This document shows, piece after piece, positions 12,530-14,166 of a stretch of DNA of 14,166 nt (its first letter is position 1; each line of letters starts with the position of its first letter). Source of the stretch: JBECKR01 sp040235415 (lineage in GTDB: Bacteria; Acidobacteriota; Polarisedimenticolia; Polarisedimenticolales; Polarisedimenticolaceae). The DNA is taken from positions 1 through 14,166 of the forward strand of contig JBECKR010000003.1 of the NCBI GenBank assembly GCA_040235415.1, given 5' to 3'. The notes beneath the pieces were generated by a model that was not told where the DNA came from, did not search any database, and worked only from the letters and a program-made list of their open reading frames with translations. A program made the translations under genes and the position numbers.

Positions 12530-14166
12530 TTGAAGGACGACCCCGCTCCCGCCCCCGCCTCCCCGCGGCCGCCCGCCGACGTCAACCCGCGCACGGACCC
12601 GCCGCTCGACTTCGAGGACCGCGATCCCGGCGCGATGACGGCGGACGACTACCGCACGCTCGGGTTCATGGCCGGGCTCGAGGTCCACCAGCAGCTCGCG
12701 ACCCGCCGCAAGCTGTTCTGCCGCTGTCCCGCGGGGCGAAGCGTCCGGGAGTTCGACGCCGAGGTCCTGCGGCACATGCGGCCGACGCTGAGCGAGCTGG
12801 GGGAGTACGACGGGACCGCGCTGATGGAGTTCAAGACGCGCAAGGAGATCGTCTACCGTCTCGAGCGGGGGTCGGTGTGCACCTACGAGATCGACGACAC
12901 GCCGCCGTTCGAGATCGACCCCGAGGCGGTCCGGATCGCGGTGAAGCTCGCGTCGCTCCTCGACCTCAACCTCGTCTCCGAGCTGCACGTCATGCGCAAG
13001 CAGTACCTCGACGGCTCGATCCCGACGGGATTCCAGCGCACGGCGATGATCGGGCTCGCCGGCTCGATCCCGTTCCGCGAGCCCGCGCTCGGCGTCGACC
13101 GCGAGCTACGGATCCGGCAGCTGTCTCTCGAGGAGGACTCGTGTCGCGAGGTCTCGGACGTCGGCCACCGCATCACGTTCCGCACCGACCGGCTCGGAAT
13201 GCCGCTCACGGAGATCGTGACCGAGCCCGAGCTGTACACCCCGTGGGAGCTCCAGGCCGGCGCCCGCATGGCCGCGCGCGTCGCGCGCGCGACCGGCGAG
13301 GTTCGGCGGGGCCCCGGCTCAGCGCGTCAGGACGTCAACGTCTCGGTCGCGGGCGGCCGCCGGATCGAGATCAAGGGAGTGGACCACCACCGCGGCCTCC
13401 CTCGGCTCGTGCACGTCGAGGCGTTCCGCCAGCTCAATCTGCTGCGGATCCGCGAGGAGCTCCGCCGCCGGGGGGTCGAGGCGGCCTCGCTCGAGCCGGA
13501 CGGCCTCCACGACGTCCGGGGAGTCGTCCGGCGCTGCGACTACGCGCCGATCCGTGACGCGCTCGATCGCGGCGAGGGGGTCGTCGCGGTGCGGCTCCCC
13601 GGTTTCGCGGGGATCCTGACGCGTCGCACGCAGCCCGGGGTGACGTTCGCGCGCGAGATCTCGGACCGGGTGCGGGTCATCGCGTGCCTCGAGGGGCGGC
13701 CGTTCATGATCCACTCCGATCTCCGCGATTACGGTCTCGACGGCGCGGCTTGGCGCGCGATCCGGCGCCGGCTGCGTGCGACGGCCGACGACGTCGTCGC
13801 CGTCGTGTGGGGACCGGACCGCGATCTCGAAACCGCCGTGCGGGAGATCCTGGCGCGCGCGCGAGAGGCGCTCGACGGCGTGCCCGCCGAGACCCGACAG
13901 GCGTTTCCGGACGGCACCAACGGGTTCGAACGGATCCTGCCGGGACCGGATCGGATGTACCCGGACACCGACACGCCGCCGCTGCCGATCCCCGACCGTC
14001 TCGTCGCCGAGGTCCGCGACGCGCTCCCCGAGCCGCCGTGGCGGCGCGACGAGCGCTACGCCGACCTCGGCCTCGGCTGGTCCGCGGCGCGCCGGCTCGC
14101 GTCGTCGGCTTGGGCGTCGCTGTTCGACTCCCTGGCGCCGCCGCCCGGAGACGTCGCGCGTCGGGT
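12530..14166 (+). CDS. gatE: GatE-type Glu-tRNA(Gln) amidotransferase subunit, 3' end cut off
   Basis: At least 545 codons are present and the frame is open to the window edge; full GatE is about 620 residues. The catalytic GatB/GatE fold is clear. It has the FMAGLEVHQQL start (about 45-55), KLFCRCP (60-66), DAEVLRHMRPTLSELGEYDG, the ELHVMRKQYLDGSIPTGFQR block, LSLEEDSCREVSDVGH, then PLTEIVTEPE and RRGPGSARQDVNVS. What separates it from GatB is an inserted GAD domain near residues 345-465, as in AspRS and GatE (VVAVRLPGFAGILTR, VTFAREISDRVRV, then PDGTNGFERILPG with DTDTPPLPIP). GatDE amidates Glu-tRNA(Gln) and is the archaeal route; GatD supplies ammonia and is not in this window. TTG at 12530 has GAGGG upstream and adds a Pro/Ala/Asp-rich lead of 35 residues. 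ATG at 12635 would start just before the conserved part but lacks a binding site. Confidence 0.9.
   Translation, partial: MKDDPAPAPASPRPPADVNPRTDPPLDFEDRDPGAMTADDYRTLGFMAGLEVHQQLATRRKLFCRCPAGRSVREFDAEVLRHMRPTLSELGEYDGTALMEFKTRKEIVYRLERGSVCTYEIDDTPPFEIDPEAVRIAVKLASLLDLNLVSELHVMRKQYLDGSIPTGFQRTAMIGLAGSIPFREPALGVDRELRIRQLSLEEDSCREVSDVGHRITFRTDRLGMPLTEIVTEPELYTPWELQAGARMAARVARATGEVRRGPGSARQDVNVSVAGGRRIEIKGVDHHRGLPRLVHVEAFRQLNLLRIREELRRRGVEAASLEPDGLHDVRGVVRRCDYAPIRDALDRGEGVVAVRLPGFAGILTRRTQPGVTFAREISDRVRVIACLEGRPFMIHSDLRDYGLDGAAWRAIRRRLRATADDVVAVVWGPDRDLETAVREILARAREALDGVPAETRQAFPDGTNGFERILPGPDRMYPDTDTPPLPIPDRLVAEVRDALPEPPWRRDERYADLGLGWSAARRLASSAWASLFDSLAPPPGDVARR

Noticed and set aside
1..14166. 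CRISPR array, insertion sequence, integrase or phage genes
   Set aside because: Looked for regular repeats with spacers, transposase or recombinase motifs and terminal inverted repeats on both strands. None was seen.

Overview
The window is high-GC bacterial DNA with a compositional and functional break near position 3.85 kb. From 3849 to the right edge it is dense, very GC-rich and looks like core chromosome. It holds a DUF4388 signalling-type protein, a PspC-domain protein, a GH57/DUF3536 glycoside hydrolase, a glycosyltransferase, a malic enzyme fused to a phosphotransacetylase domain, a calcium/sodium antiporter and a GatE-type amidotransferase that runs off the right end. This set (DUF4388, DUF3536-GH57, GspG-like orphan) resembles Acidobacteriota and neighbouring high-GC, often uncultured lineages. 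That placement is an inference from gene families, not a proof. Sigma70-like -10 boxes and G-rich ribosome binding sites support a bacterium, which makes the archaeal-type GatE notable.

The left 3.8 kb is looser: richer in A/T, with longer gaps and small or orphan genes. In order it has a membrane-anchored GspG-like protein (289-738, +), a small three-helix membrane protein (924-1253, +), a 345-bp gap with a strong inverted repeat, a tRNA-Pro(UGG) with encoded CCA (1599-1674, +), an exported coiled-coil protein with a BamE/SmpA-like C-terminus (1711-2463, -) and a VapB45/VapC45-type toxin-antitoxin pair (2509-3615, -). No integrase, transposase or CRISPR array is visible, so calling this a mobile island would go beyond the evidence. 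A toxin-antitoxin pair next to a tRNA does fit an accessory segment.

Gene arrangement on the right: the DUF4388 gene (-) and the pspC-like gene (+) diverge from 5049-5176. The pspC-like gene and the GH57 gene converge with only 2 bp between their stop codons, inside a near-perfect dyad. GH57 (-) and the glycosyltransferase (+) diverge from a 60-bp gap centred on the palindrome ATGCTAGCAT, which offers an extended -10 to both strands. Then maeB, the CaCA antiporter and gatE lie on the + strand, separated by gaps of 63-155 bp that each contain a plausible promoter, so they are probably not one operon. GH57 plus glycosyltransferase suggests polysaccharide metabolism. MaeB links the C4 and pyruvate/acetyl pools. 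GatE would make Gln-tRNA(Gln) by transamidation if a GatD partner exists.

The observations most worth following are the bacterial GatE, the VapBC45 pair with a T9 tract inside the toxin gene, and the symmetrical DNA elements between the GH57 gene and its neighbours on either side.
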